The notes under the pieces are model-generated. The model was given only the letters and a program-made list of their open reading frames with translations. It was not told the DNA's origin and ran no database searches. From Aquabacterium sp. J223 (GTDB taxonomy: Bacteria > Pseudomonadota > Gammaproteobacteria > Burkholderiales > Burkholderiaceae_C), in NCBI RefSeq assembly GCF_024666615.1, contig NZ_CP088297.1:1674001-1738000 (forward strand): 64,000 nt of DNA, in the 5' to 3' direction. Each line of letters starts with the position of its first letter. The stretch's first letter is position 1. Shown here one piece after another: positions 44,817 through 53,844 of the stretch. A program made the translations under genes and the position numbers.

Positions 44817-45949
44817 GCGACTGGTCGCGACTGCTCGCCATGGCGGCGCGCCATGCCGACACCTGGGGCGACCGCTGGCGGCAGCGGCGGGCGGCGGGGC
44901 GCACGGTGCCACGGCCGGCGCATGTGCAGCCCTACCTGGGCTTCGGCACGACGGCGCGCCTGCAGCTGGCCGGCCGCGTGCTGCACGGCCAGCCGCCGCC
45001 GCCGGCGCAGCCGGGCGACAGCGCGCTGCGCAACGCGCTGCAGTTCGTCCGCCGCATGGCCTCCAGCGAGGTGCCGGGGGCGCGCCTGAGCGTGCGCCAC
45101 GGCGAGCTGCAGCAGCAGGTGGTGGCCGACGACGAGGGCTACTTCCAGGTCGACCTGCGGCCGGTGCCGCCGCTGCCCGACGAGGGCGGGCTGCACGAGG
45201 TGGAACTGCGGCTGCAGTCCGACCACCCGGCCGCCGGCGGCGCCGACGCCACGCAGGCGCTGGTCATGCTGCCCTCGCCGCGGGCCCGCTTCGGCGTCAT
45301 CAGCGACATCGACGACACCGTGGTGCGCACCCATGTGCACAGCCGCCTGCGCATGCTGCTCACGCTGGCGCGCACCAACGCCCACACCCGCCAGCCGTTC
45401 GAGGGCGTGGCCGCGCTGTACCGGGCCCTGCAGGCCGGCGCCGGCGGCGACGAGGGCAACCCGCTGTTCTATGTCTCGAGCAGCCCGTGGAACCTGTACA
45501 CGCCGCTGGTCGAGTACCTGCAGGCGCAGGACATCCCGCTCGGCCCGCTGCTGCTCAAGGACTACGGCGACCACAGCCTGGCCAGCCTGCACGACCACCA
45601 CGGCCACAAGCAGGCGGCCATCGAGCGGGTGCTGGGCACCTACCCCGCGCTGCCCTTCGTGCTGATCGGCGACAGCAGCGAGCAGGACCCGGAGATCTAC
45701 GCCGACATCGCGCTGCAGCGGCCGCAGCGCATCCGCGCCGTCTACATCCGCAGCCCGCGGGTGAATGCGCGGCGGCAGGCCGCGGTGGACCGCCTGGCCG
45801 ACCGGGTGCAGGACGCCGGCGTGCCGATGCTCGGCGTGGCCGACAGCGTGGCGGCGGCGCGGCATGCGCTGGCGCTGGGCCTGATCGACGAGGCGGCCGT
45901 GGCCGCGGTGCAGGCGGACCGGCGCCGCGACCTGGCGTCGCCGGGCTAG
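44813..45949 (+). CDS. App1-like phosphatase-domain protein (DUF2183)
   Basis: 378 residues from the GTG overlapping the previous stop; GGGAG lies about 8 nt upstream. The N-terminal ~170 residues form a beta-rich domain (VQPYLGFGTTARLQLAGRVL; EGYFQVDLRPVPPLPDEGG). The C-terminal domain has the HAD-like catalytic motif FGVISDIDDTVVRTHVHS, then PLFYVSSSPWNLYTPLVEYL and FVLIGDSSEQDPEIYADIA. Yeast App1 is a phosphatidate phosphatase with the DxDxT motif seen here. A lipid phosphatase role is therefore plausible, and pairing with a DUF2236 oxygenase suggests a lipid-directed function. Confidence 0.87.
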   Translation: MSDWSRLLAMAARHADTWGDRWRQRRAAGRTVPRPAHVQPYLGFGTTARLQLAGRVLHGQPPPPAQPGDSALRNALQFVRRMASSEVPGARLSVRHGELQQQVVADDEGYFQVDLRPVPPLPDEGGLHEVELRLQSDHPAAGGADATQALVMLPSPRARFGVISDIDDTVVRTHVHSRLRMLLTLARTNAHTRQPFEGVAALYRALQAGAGGDEGNPLFYVSSSPWNLYTPLVEYLQAQDIPLGPLLLKDYGDHSLASLHDHHGHKQAAIERVLGTYPALPFVLIGDSSEQDPEIYADIALQRPQRIRAVYIRSPRVNARRQAAVDRLADRVQDAGVPMLGVADSVAAARHALALGLIDEAAVAAVQADRRRDLASPG

Positions 45950-45971
45950 GGCGCCGGACCCAAGCGTCGGT

Positions 45972-48900
45972 TCAACGCTCTGCCGGCGCCTGGTCCGGCC
46001 ACACCGGCTCGGCCGGGGCGGGCGCCGGCTCGCGCCGCGCCGCCCAGGCCCACAGCGTGGGCAGCACCAGCAGCGTCAGCAGCGTGGCCGACACCAGCCC
46101 GCCGATGACCACCACCGCCAGCGGGCGCTGCGTCTCGGCGCCGATGGCGCGCGACAGCGCCATCGGCAGCAGGCCCAGCATGGCCAGCAGCGCCGTCATC
46201 AGCACCGTGCGCAGCCGCGTCAGGCTGCCCTCGATGGCCGCGCGGTCGATGGGCAGGCCCTCGCCGCGCAGCTGCTCGAAGTAGGTGACCATCACCACGC
46301 CGTTGAGCACCGCCTGGCCGAACAGCGCGATGAAGCCGATGGCGGCCGACACCGACAGCGGGATGCCGGTCAGCGCCAGCGCCACGATGCCGCCGATCAT
46401 CGCGAACGGGATGTTGGCGACGATGAGCAGCGCGTTGCGGAACGACTTGAAGGCGTCGAACAGCAGCAGGAAGATGACCAGGATGGACAGCGGCACCACC
46501 CACGACAGCCGCTTCATCGCCCGCTGCTGGTTCTCGAACTCGCCCGACCACACCAGCTCGTAGCCCGCGGGCAGCTTCAGCTCCTTGGCCGTCAGCGCCT
46601 GCAGGTCGGCCACCACCGAGCCCATGTCGCGGCCGCGGATGAACAGGCCCACCGCCGCCACCCGCTGGCCGTTCTCGCGGGCGATGTTCATCGCGCCGCT
46701 GACCATGCCGATGTGCGCCAGCTGCGACAGCGGCACCTGCGCGCCACCGGGCGTGGCCACCAGCAGGCCGGGCAGCTGGTCCAGCGTGCGCGCGCCGGGG
46801 TTGAGCCGCACCACCACCGAGAAGTGGCGCTCGCCCTCCCACAGCTCGGAGCTCACCCGCCCCGCCAGCGCGGTCTCGATGGCGTCCTGCACGTCGCCGA
46901 CGTTGACGCCGTGGCGCGCCGCGGCGTCGCGGTCGATGTCGATGCGCATCTGCGGCAGCGTGCCCTCGCGGTCGACGAAGGCGCGGGAGATGCCCGGCAC
47001 CTGCCGCGCCAGCCCGACCATGCGGCTGGCCAGCGCGCCCAGCTGCTGCAGGTCGTCGCCCTTGATCTTGATCACCACCTGGCCGTCGATCTGCGAGATG
47101 CTTTCCAGCACGTTGTCGCGGATGGGCTGCGAGAACGACGTCTCCAGGCCGAGCAGGTCGTCGAGCTCCTGGTCCATCGCCTCGATCAGCCGCTCCTTGT
47201 TCATGCCGTGGCGCCACTCGCGCTCGGGCTTGAAGCCGACGAAGGCCTCCAGGCCGTTGAAGATCTTGGGGTCGGTGCCGTCGTCCGGCCGGCCGACCTT
47301 GGTCACCACCGTGGCCACCTCGGGCACCCGGTGCAGCAGCTCGCGCACACGCCGCGCCATGGCCTGCGCCTCCTGCGGCGACACCGACGGCGGCAGCTTG
47401 GTGTTGACCCACACCGTGCCCTCGTCCAGCTCCGGCAGGAACTCCGAGCCCAGCGTGGCGGCGAGGCCGCCGGCCAGCGCCAGCGCGCCCACCGCCGCCG
47501 CCAGCACCGGCATCGGCCGGGACAGCGCCCAGTGCAGCGCCGGCGTGTACACCCGCTTGCAGGCGCGCACCAGCCGGTTGTCGCCGTGCGGCACCTGCTT
47601 CCTCAGCAGCAGCAGGCACAGCAGCGGCACCAGCGACAGCGCGAGGATGAGCGAGCCGACCAGCGCCGAGGTCACGCTCCAGGCCATCGGCGAGAAGATG
47701 CGGCCCTCGTGGCGCTGCAGGGTGAAGATGGGCAGGTGCGCCGCGATGATGATGATCATCGAGAACAGCGTCGGCCGGCCCACCTCCACGGTGGCCTTCA
47801 GCACCGCGCGCATGCGCTGGGTCTTGCTCTTCATCTGCCGCGCGTCCAGCTCGCCCAGCCGGCGGAAGATGTTCTCGACCACGATGACCGCCCCGTCGAC
47901 GATGATGCCGAAGTCCATCGCGCCCAGCGACAGCAGGTTGGCCGGGATGCCGACCACCGTCAGGCCGAGGAAGGTGGCCAGCAGCGACAGCGGGATCACC
48001 GCCGCCACGATGGCCGCCGCGCGCAGGTTCTGCAGGAACAGGAAAAGCACGAACATCACCAGCAGCGCGCCTTCGGTGAGGTTCTGGAACACCGTGTGCA
48101 GCGTCTTGCCGATGAGCCACGAGCGGTCGTAGTACGGCACGATCTGCACGCCGGCCGGCAGCCCGCGGGCGTTCAGCTGGTCGATGCGGGCGTGCAGCGC
48201 GTCGAGCACCTTCGACGGGTTCTCGCCCTTTCGCATCACGACCACGCCGTTGACGATGTCGTCGGCATCGTCCTGCCCGACCAGCCCCTGCGGCGGGTAC
48301 TGGCCGACGCGCACCTGCGCCACGTCGCGCACCAGCACCGGCGTGCCGTCGACCTCGGCCACCACCACCCGCTCGATGTCGGCCGAGCTGCGGAAGCTGC
48401 CCAGCGAGCGCACCAGGAACTGCTGCCGCCCCTGGCTCATCGCGCCGCCGCCGGCGTTGCCGTTGGCGCGCTGCAGCGCGGTGAAGAGCTGGGCCAGCGT
48501 CAGCTTGCGGTCGCGCAGCCGCTGCAGGTCGGGGTTGACCTCGTACTGCTTGATCGCGCCGCCCATGGTCACCAGGTCGGCCACGCCGGGCACCTGGCGC
48601 AGCGCCTTCTCCACCACCCAGTCCTGGGTCTCGCGCAGTTCGCGGGTGGTGTAGCCGTCGCCGTGCAGGCGGAAGCGCATGATCTCGCCGATGGCGGTGG
48701 ACGGCGGCGGCACCGTGGTCTGCACGCCCTCCGGCAGGTCCACCGAACGCAGCCGCTCCAGGATCTGCTGGCGCGCCAGCTGGTCGGTCGGCTTGTCGTC
48801 GAACGTGACCATCATGAAGCACAGCCCGTACTGGGTGTGCGTGAACACGCGCACCGTGTTCGGGATGCCGGTCAGCGCGATCTCGATCGGGATGGTGACC

Positions 48901-49088
48901 TGCTTCTCCACCTCCTCGGCCGCGCGGCCGGGGTAGAGCGCGATGACGTTGACCTGCGTGTCGCTGACGTCGGGGAAGGCCTCCACCGGCAGGTTGTTGA
49001 AGGCCAGCACGCCGCCGCCGACGAACAGCGCCAGCCCCAGCCAGATGAACAGCGGCTGCTTGAGCGCGAACTCGATGAACTTGTTCAT
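45972..49088 (-). CDS. czcA: CzcA/CusA-type heavy-metal efflux RND transporter
   Basis: 1038 residues, standard for HME-RND pumps. It opens MNKFIEFALKQPLFIWLGLA, with RND features VEAFPDVSDTQVNVIALYPG and DEGTVWVNTKLPPSVSPQEA. The fourth transmembrane segment holds MDFGIIVDGAVIVVENIFR, with the two Asp and one Glu that mark proton-coupled divalent-cation pumps of the CzcA class; CusA-type monovalent pumps differ here. Expected substrates are Co/Zn/Cd or Ni, exported through the CzcB/CzcC-like partners encoded upstream. The exact metal cannot be fixed. Confidence 0.93.
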   Translation of the reverse strand: MNKFIEFALKQPLFIWLGLALFVGGGVLAFNNLPVEAFPDVSDTQVNVIALYPGRAAEEVEKQVTIPIEIALTGIPNTVRVFTHTQYGLCFMMVTFDDKPTDQLARQQILERLRSVDLPEGVQTTVPPPSTAIGEIMRFRLHGDGYTTRELRETQDWVVEKALRQVPGVADLVTMGGAIKQYEVNPDLQRLRDRKLTLAQLFTALQRANGNAGGGAMSQGRQQFLVRSLGSFRSSADIERVVVAEVDGTPVLVRDVAQVRVGQYPPQGLVGQDDADDIVNGVVVMRKGENPSKVLDALHARIDQLNARGLPAGVQIVPYYDRSWLIGKTLHTVFQNLTEGALLVMFVLFLFLQNLRAAAIVAAVIPLSLLATFLGLTVVGIPANLLSLGAMDFGIIVDGAVIVVENIFRRLGELDARQMKSKTQRMRAVLKATVEVGRPTLFSMIIIIAAHLPIFTLQRHEGRIFSPMAWSVTSALVGSLILALSLVPLLCLLLLRKQVPHGDNRLVRACKRVYTPALHWALSRPMPVLAAAVGALALAGGLAATLGSEFLPELDEGTVWVNTKLPPSVSPQEAQAMARRVRELLHRVPEVATVVTKVGRPDDGTDPKIFNGLEAFVGFKPEREWRHGMNKERLIEAMDQELDDLLGLETSFSQPIRDNVLESISQIDGQVVIKIKGDDLQQLGALASRMVGLARQVPGISRAFVDREGTLPQMRIDIDRDAAARHGVNVGDVQDAIETALAGRVSSELWEGERHFSVVVRLNPGARTLDQLPGLLVATPGGAQVPLSQLAHIGMVSGAMNIARENGQRVAAVGLFIRGRDMGSVVADLQALTAKELKLPAGYELVWSGEFENQQRAMKRLSWVVPLSILVIFLLLFDAFKSFRNALLIVANIPFAMIGGIVALALTGIPLSVSAAIGFIALFGQAVLNGVVMVTYFEQLRGEGLPIDRAAIEGSLTRLRTVLMTALLAMLGLLPMALSRAIGAETQRPLAVVVIGGLVSATLLTLLVLPTLWAWAARREPAPAPAEPVWPDQAPAER

Positions 49089-49097
49089 CGCCGGCCT

Positions 49098-50243
49098 TCA
49101 GCGCCGGACCGAGGTCATCAGCTGGTCCAGGTACAGCCCGCCGCCCAGCACCACCTTCTCGCCCGGCTGCAGGCCGCTCTGCACCGCCCACGCGGTCGGG
49201 CCGGCCGGCCGCACGACCAGGTCGCGGCGCTCGTAGCGGCCGGGGGCCAGCTGGACGAAGGCCGCGCTGCGGTCGCCGCGCAGGAACACCGCGTCGGCCG
49301 GCACCAGCGGCGCGCTCACCGCCTGCTCCACCGTCGCGGTGACGTACATCTCGGCCTTCAGCCGCCGGTCCGGGTTGTCGATGCGGCCCAGCACCTTGAC
49401 CGTTCGCGAGGCCGGGTCCACCGCGTCGGCCACCGAGGTGATGGTGGCGGTGAAGCGCTCGTCGGGCCAGGCCGCGGCACGCAGCGTCACCGGCCGGCCG
49501 GGCTGGAAGGCCGCCAGCTGCGTCTCGTTGACGTCGATCGACACCCACAGCCGCGTGGTGTCGCTGACGACGAACAGCGGCCGGGCCTGGTCGGGCCGCA
49601 CCTCGGTGCCCGGGCTGGCGTTGCGCTCGACCACCGTGCCGGCCAGCGGCGCGGCGATGGCCAGCGACTGGTTGACCTGGCCGGCGGCCACGCCGTACTG
49701 GCTCAGGCGCGCACGGCTGCGGTCGCGCTCGGCGCGGGCGCGGGCGAGGTCGGCCTCGGCCTGCTGCAGCTCCTTGCCCGCGATGACGCCGCCGGCCGCC
49801 AGTTCGCGCGCGCGTTCGGCCGCGGCCTGCGCCAGCCGCAGGTCGGTCTCGGCCTTCTGCCCGTCGGCCTGCACCTGCCCGACGTCGCCCGAGGCCAGCT
49901 CGGCCAGCCGGTCGCCGCGGCGCACCGCCTGGCCGGGCTGCACCAGCACGCGGTCGAGGCGACCGCCGAAGGGCGGCCAGAGGCGCGCGGTGCGGTCCTC
50001 GTCCCAGGTCAGGCGCGCCGGCACCTGCAGGGGCTGGACGCGGTCGGTGCTCACCGTCGCGATGCGGATGCCCGGCGGGTCCTTCTGGCCGGGGAAGCTG
50101 ACCACGGTCTCGGACACCGCCGGCTCGGCCTGCGGCGGTGGGTCGTCCTGCGGGCGTGCGCCGCTGCAGCCGGCCAGCGCGGCCGCCAGGGCCAACGAAA
50201 GGGCCGCGGCCAGCGGGCGCAGCGGAGAGGTCGAAGCGCTCAT
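49098..50243 (-). CDS. czcB: CzcB-like periplasmic adaptor (membrane fusion) lipoprotein
   Basis: 381 residues. The signal sequence ends in the lipobox LAAALAGCSGARPQ, so it is lipid-anchored. Adaptor features are VPARLTWDEDRTARLWPPFG, the barrel-sandwich/hairpin region (QADGQKAETDLRLAQAAAER; LQQAEADLARARAERDRSRA) and the second lipoyl half (IAAPLAGTVVERNASPGTEV). No His-rich metal-binding N-terminus is present, unlike some CzcB proteins. It links the inner-membrane pump to the outer-membrane channel. It sits 9 nt before czcA and 10 nt after the channel gene. Confidence 0.92.
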   Translation of the reverse strand: MSASTSPLRPLAAALSLALAAALAGCSGARPQDDPPPQAEPAVSETVVSFPGQKDPPGIRIATVSTDRVQPLQVPARLTWDEDRTARLWPPFGGRLDRVLVQPGQAVRRGDRLAELASGDVGQVQADGQKAETDLRLAQAAAERARELAAGGVIAGKELQQAEADLARARAERDRSRARLSQYGVAAGQVNQSLAIAAPLAGTVVERNASPGTEVRPDQARPLFVVSDTTRLWVSIDVNETQLAAFQPGRPVTLRAAAWPDERFTATITSVADAVDPASRTVKVLGRIDNPDRRLKAEMYVTATVEQAVSAPLVPADAVFLRGDRSAAFVQLAPGRYERRDLVVRPAGPTAWAVQSGLQPGEKVVLGGGLYLDQLMTSVRR

Positions 50244-50253
50244 GGCAGGGCTC

Positions 50254-51585
50254 TCAACGGGCAGGGGCGGGCGAGGGCGCCGCGCCGGTCATGGGGTCGG
50301 TGGCCGTGACAGGCGGCGGCGCGGTGACGGTCAGCGCCTGCAGCGCGGCCCAGGCCTTGGCCGCCTCGGCCTCGGCGCCGACCCGCTCCTGCTGCGCGGC
50401 GCGCAGGTTGCGTCGCGCGTCCAGCACCTCCAGCACGCCGCTCGCACCGCGGCGGTAGGCCAGCTCGGCACCGGCCGCGACCCGTTCGGCCGCGGGCAGC
50501 AGCTCGTCCAGCACCAGTCGACGGCGCTGGCTCGCGGCCTGCCAAGCCAGTTGCGCGCGCACCGCTTCGTCGGCCGCTTCGACCTGCGTGCGCTGCAGCG
50601 CCTGTTCGGCCGCGGCCACGTCGGCCTCGCCACGGGCGATGTCGCCTTCGTAGGCGTGGCGCAGGAAGAGCGGCACGCTGACGAACACCGACACGGTGTT
50701 GCCGTTGCCGCTGTTGTTGGTCGGCGTGGTCGGGTAGCGGTCGGCCTGCAGGCCGACGGCCACGTCGCGCGTGCGCTGCGCCAGCGCCAGCTCGCGGGAG
50801 CGCCGCGCCGCTTCCAGCCGCGCGCGAGCCGCCACCACCGCCGGCCGCTGCGCCAGCGGCGCCGGCGTGGGCGGTTCGCCATCGGGCCCGTCGGCCATGG
50901 CCGCGGGTGCCAGGCGGTCGGCCTGTTCGGGCGCGCCCAGGGCCAGCGCCAGCGGCTGGCGCAGACGGCGCAGGTCGGCCTCGGCCTGCACGCGGTCGGC
51001 CTGCACGCGCAGCGCGTCGACGCGGAAGCGGCTGGCGTCCAACGGGGCCGCATCGCCGGCACGCACGCGGCGGTCCAGCGCCTGCTGCGATTCCTCGACC
51101 AGCTTGGCCGCGGCCTCCAGCCCGTCACGCCGCGCGGTGGCGGCCACCCAGTCGTGGTACAGGCCGAGCGTGGCCAGCAGCGCCAGGCGGCCCACCTCGG
51201 CCACGTCGGCGCGCACCGCCTCGCGCTGCGCCTCGGCGCCGGCCACGCGCAGCGCCGGCTTGCGGCCGCGCTCGATCAGCTGGTCGATGCGGACCTGGTG
51301 GTCGAAGGGCTTGTTCCACAGGCTGCTGCGCCCCAGGTCGCGGCCCACCGACGCGGCACCGAGCGTGAGCTGGGGGTTGGGCCGCTGCCCCGCCACCTGC
51401 ACGTCGGCGGCGCTGGCGTCGAGTGCGCGCCGCGCGGCCAGCACGTCGGGATGGCACGCCGGCACCCGCTGGACGACCTGCGCCGCGGTCAGCCGGCCGG
51501 CCTCGTCGGCCGACAGCGGCGGGCAGGCCTGCGCCATGGCCGACGCGCAGCACCACAGCAGGACGGGGACGAGGACAAGGCGCAT
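50254..51585 (-). CDS. czcC: CzcC-like TolC-family outer-membrane channel
   Basis: 443 residues from the ATG at 51585, with signal peptide MRLVLVPVLLWCCASAMAQA; an ATG at 51600 would add five residues. TolC/OEP character is seen in NPQLTLGAASVGRDLG, LDRRVRAGDAAPLDASRFRV, RDVAVGLQADRYPTTPTNNS and YRRGASGVLEVLDARRNLRA. Long Ala/Arg/Glu-rich helices form the periplasmic tunnel. It is the first gene of the efflux operon (channel-adaptor-pump). The promoter should lie in 51586-51751, shared with a divergent two-component system. Confidence 0.9.
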   Translation of the reverse strand: MRLVLVPVLLWCCASAMAQACPPLSADEAGRLTAAQVVQRVPACHPDVLAARRALDASAADVQVAGQRPNPQLTLGAASVGRDLGRSSLWNKPFDHQVRIDQLIERGRKPALRVAGAEAQREAVRADVAEVGRLALLATLGLYHDWVAATARRDGLEAAAKLVEESQQALDRRVRAGDAAPLDASRFRVDALRVQADRVQAEADLRRLRQPLALALGAPEQADRLAPAAMADGPDGEPPTPAPLAQRPAVVAARARLEAARRSRELALAQRTRDVAVGLQADRYPTTPTNNSGNGNTVSVFVSVPLFLRHAYEGDIARGEADVAAAEQALQRTQVEAADEAVRAQLAWQAASQRRRLVLDELLPAAERVAAGAELAYRRGASGVLEVLDARRNLRAAQQERVGAEAEAAKAWAALQALTVTAPPPVTATDPMTGAAPSPAPAR

Positions 51586-51751
51586 CGGACAATGGCACAC
51601 AGGCGTCGGACGACGCCGCCCGCCGGGCGGGAGCCCAAGGAAAGGCCGCGATGCTAGGAAGACAACCTTGCAGTCACCTATCGCCCCACCGCCACCGCCG
51701 CCGCCCTGCGCGCGGCGTGCGCGGCCCTGCGGTTTTCGTCACGCTGCGCCC

Positions 51752-52441
51752 ATGCGACTGCTGCTGATCGAGGACGACGCGGTCATCGCCCGCGAACTGG
51801 CGTTGCGCTGGCATGCCCGCGACTGGGCCGTGCTGGGCTGCACCTCGCTGGCCGCCGCGGACGAGGCGGTGCGCGACGGCGGCTTCGACCTGGTGGTGCT
51901 GGACCGCGGGCTGCCCGACGGCGACGGCCTCGACTGGCTGGCCCGGCTGCGCCAGCGCGACCGTCTCACGCCGGTGCTCGTGCTGACCGCGCGCGACCGT
52001 GTGGCGGACCGGGTGCAGGGCCTGCACGCGGGGGCCGACGACTACCTGGTCAAGCCCTTCGCGGCGGAGGAGCTGGACGCCCGGGTCGAGGTGCTGACCC
52101 GCCGCGCCGCGGCGGCCCGCGGCGAGCTGCTGCAGTACGGCCGCCTGAGCTGGCGCGGTGCCGAGGGCCAGGTGCTGGTCGACGGCCGGCGGCTGGAGCT
52201 GTCGCCGCGCGAGTTCGAGGTGCTGGGCCTGCTGATGCGGCGCGCCCCGCACGTGGTGCCGCGGCGGGTGTTGATCGACGCCCTGGCCGAACGCAACCTC
52301 GACGTCGGCGACAGCGCGGCCGAGGTCTATGTCTCGCGCCTGCGCCGCCGCATCGCGCCGGCCGGCCTGCAGATCCTCACCGTGCGCGGCTTCGGCTACC
52401 GGCTGGCGCTGGACGAGCAGGACGGACCCGGCCTGAAATGA
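51752..52441 (+). CDS. OmpR/PhoB-family response regulator
   Basis: 229 residues. The receiver domain has LLLIEDDAVIARELALRW, phosphoacceptor Asp51 (FDLVVLDRGLPDGDGLDW) and Lys in ADDYLVKPFAAEELDARV. The winged-helix output domain has LELSPREFEVLGLLMRRA and SAAEVYVSRLRRRIAP, then TVRGFGYRLAL. The cognate kinase follows after 27 nt. It is divergent from czcCBA, so metal-dependent control of the efflux operon is the obvious hypothesis; the TctD/QseB-like sequence does not prove a metal signal. Confidence 0.92.
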   Translation: MRLLLIEDDAVIARELALRWHARDWAVLGCTSLAAADEAVRDGGFDLVVLDRGLPDGDGLDWLARLRQRDRLTPVLVLTARDRVADRVQGLHAGADDYLVKPFAAEELDARVEVLTRRAAAARGELLQYGRLSWRGAEGQVLVDGRRLELSPREFEVLGLLMRRAPHVVPRRVLIDALAERNLDVGDSAAEVYVSRLRRRIAPAGLQILTVRGFGYRLALDEQDGPGLK

Positions 52442-52468
52442 AACCCCCAGGCTCGCGTCGCCACTGAC

Positions 52469-53830
52469 ATGAACCGCCTCGGGTTGACGCGGGACCTGCT
52501 GCGGCGGCTGATGGTGCCGCTGCTGGCCATCGTGGCGGCCACCGCGGCGCTGGGCAGCTTCACCGCGCAGCGGCTCACCGACCGGGTCTTCGACCGCTGG
52601 CTGCTCGACGCCGCGCACTCGCTGTCGCGTCAGGTGCGCTTCGAGGAAGGGCGGCCGCGGGTGGACCTGACGCCGCAGGCCGAGTCCATCCTCGCCTACG
52701 ACGAGATCGACCGCACCGCCTATGCGGTGGTGCACTCGGGCCGCCACCTCGCCGGCCGGCCCGGCATCCCGCTGCGCGGCGAGCGGGTGCGGCACTACCC
52801 CAACGGCGCGCTGGCCTACGACACGGTGATGGAGGGCCTGCCGATCAGCGTGGCGCAGGTGGTGGTCGACGACGGCGACGGCCACAGCGTGCTGGCGCTG
52901 GTGGCCGAGACGCAGAAGAAGCGCCACCGCGCCCGCGACGACATCCTGCTCATGCTGCTGCCGACAGTGCTGCTGATGGCCGCCGCCGCCGGCGCCATCG
53001 TGCTCGCGGTGCGGCGTTCGTTGACGCAGCTGGCCGCCATCGCCGCGCGCTGGAACGAGCGCTCGCACGCCTCGCTGGCGCCCATCCCGGCCGTCGACCT
53101 GCCGCGCGAGCTGCTGCCCTTCGGCAGCGCCTTGAACGACCTGCTGGAGCGCATCCGCGCCATGCTCACGCGCGAGCGGCAGTTCGCCGCCACCGTCGCC
53201 CACCAGCTGCGCACGCCGCTCACCGGCCTGCAGCTGGGCCTGGCCCGGGCCGCCGAGGCGCCCGACTTGGCCGCCACCCGCCGCGTGCTGCGCGAGCTGG
53301 ACGCCAGCACCCAGCGCAGCGCGCGCATGGTGCAGCAGTTGCTGTCGCTGGGCCGGCTCGACCCCGAGACCCGTGGCGACCTGCGGCCCGAGTCCACCGA
53401 CCTCGAGGCGCTGGTGCGCGATGTCGGTCAGGGCTTCCTCGACCGGGCGCTCGACCAGGGCGTGGAGCTGGAGCTCATCGGCCCGCCGACGCCGGTGCAC
53501 GTGGCGGCGCAGCCGGAGCTGATCGCCGAGGCCGTGGGCAACCTGCTGGACAACGCGCTGCGCTACACGCCGCGCGGCGGCCGGGTGTGGGTGGAGGTGG
53601 AGGCCGCGCCGCCGGCGCTGAAGGTCTGCGACTCCGGACCCGGCGTGCCCGAGGCCGAGCGCGAGGCGGTGTTCGAGCGCTTCGTGCGCGGGCGCGAGGC
53701 CCGCGGCGACGGCACCGGCCTCGGCCTGGCCATCGTGCGCGAGATCGCCGCCCTGCACGGCGCCGGCGTAGCCCTCGGCGCGTCGCCCGCCGGCGGGGCC
53801 TGCGTGACGCTGCGCTTCGCCGAGGGCTGA
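52469..53830 (+). CDS. TctE/QseC-like sensor histidine kinase
   Basis: 453 residues. Membrane segment one (LLRRLMVPLLAIVAATAALG) is followed by a ~130-residue periplasmic domain of the 2CSK_N kind (SLSRQVRFEEGRPRVDLTPQ; SILAYDEIDRTAYAVVHSGR). Segment two is LLMLLPTVLLMAAAAGAIVL. The phosphoacceptor His is in FAATVAHQLRTPLTGLQLGL, the N-box in GNLLDNALRYTPRGG and the G-boxes in KVCDSGPGVPEAER and GTGLGLAIVREIAALHG. It pairs with the regulator just upstream. The sensor domain resembles organic-acid sensors more than CusS/CzcS metal sensors. Confidence 0.9.
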   Translation: MNRLGLTRDLLRRLMVPLLAIVAATAALGSFTAQRLTDRVFDRWLLDAAHSLSRQVRFEEGRPRVDLTPQAESILAYDEIDRTAYAVVHSGRHLAGRPGIPLRGERVRHYPNGALAYDTVMEGLPISVAQVVVDDGDGHSVLALVAETQKKRHRARDDILLMLLPTVLLMAAAAGAIVLAVRRSLTQLAAIAARWNERSHASLAPIPAVDLPRELLPFGSALNDLLERIRAMLTRERQFAATVAHQLRTPLTGLQLGLARAAEAPDLAATRRVLRELDASTQRSARMVQQLLSLGRLDPETRGDLRPESTDLEALVRDVGQGFLDRALDQGVELELIGPPTPVHVAAQPELIAEAVGNLLDNALRYTPRGGRVWVEVEAAPPALKVCDSGPGVPEAEREAVFERFVRGREARGDGTGLGLAIVREIAALHGAGVALGASPAGGACVTLRFAEG

Positions 53831-53844
53831 GACGCCGTCGAGCG

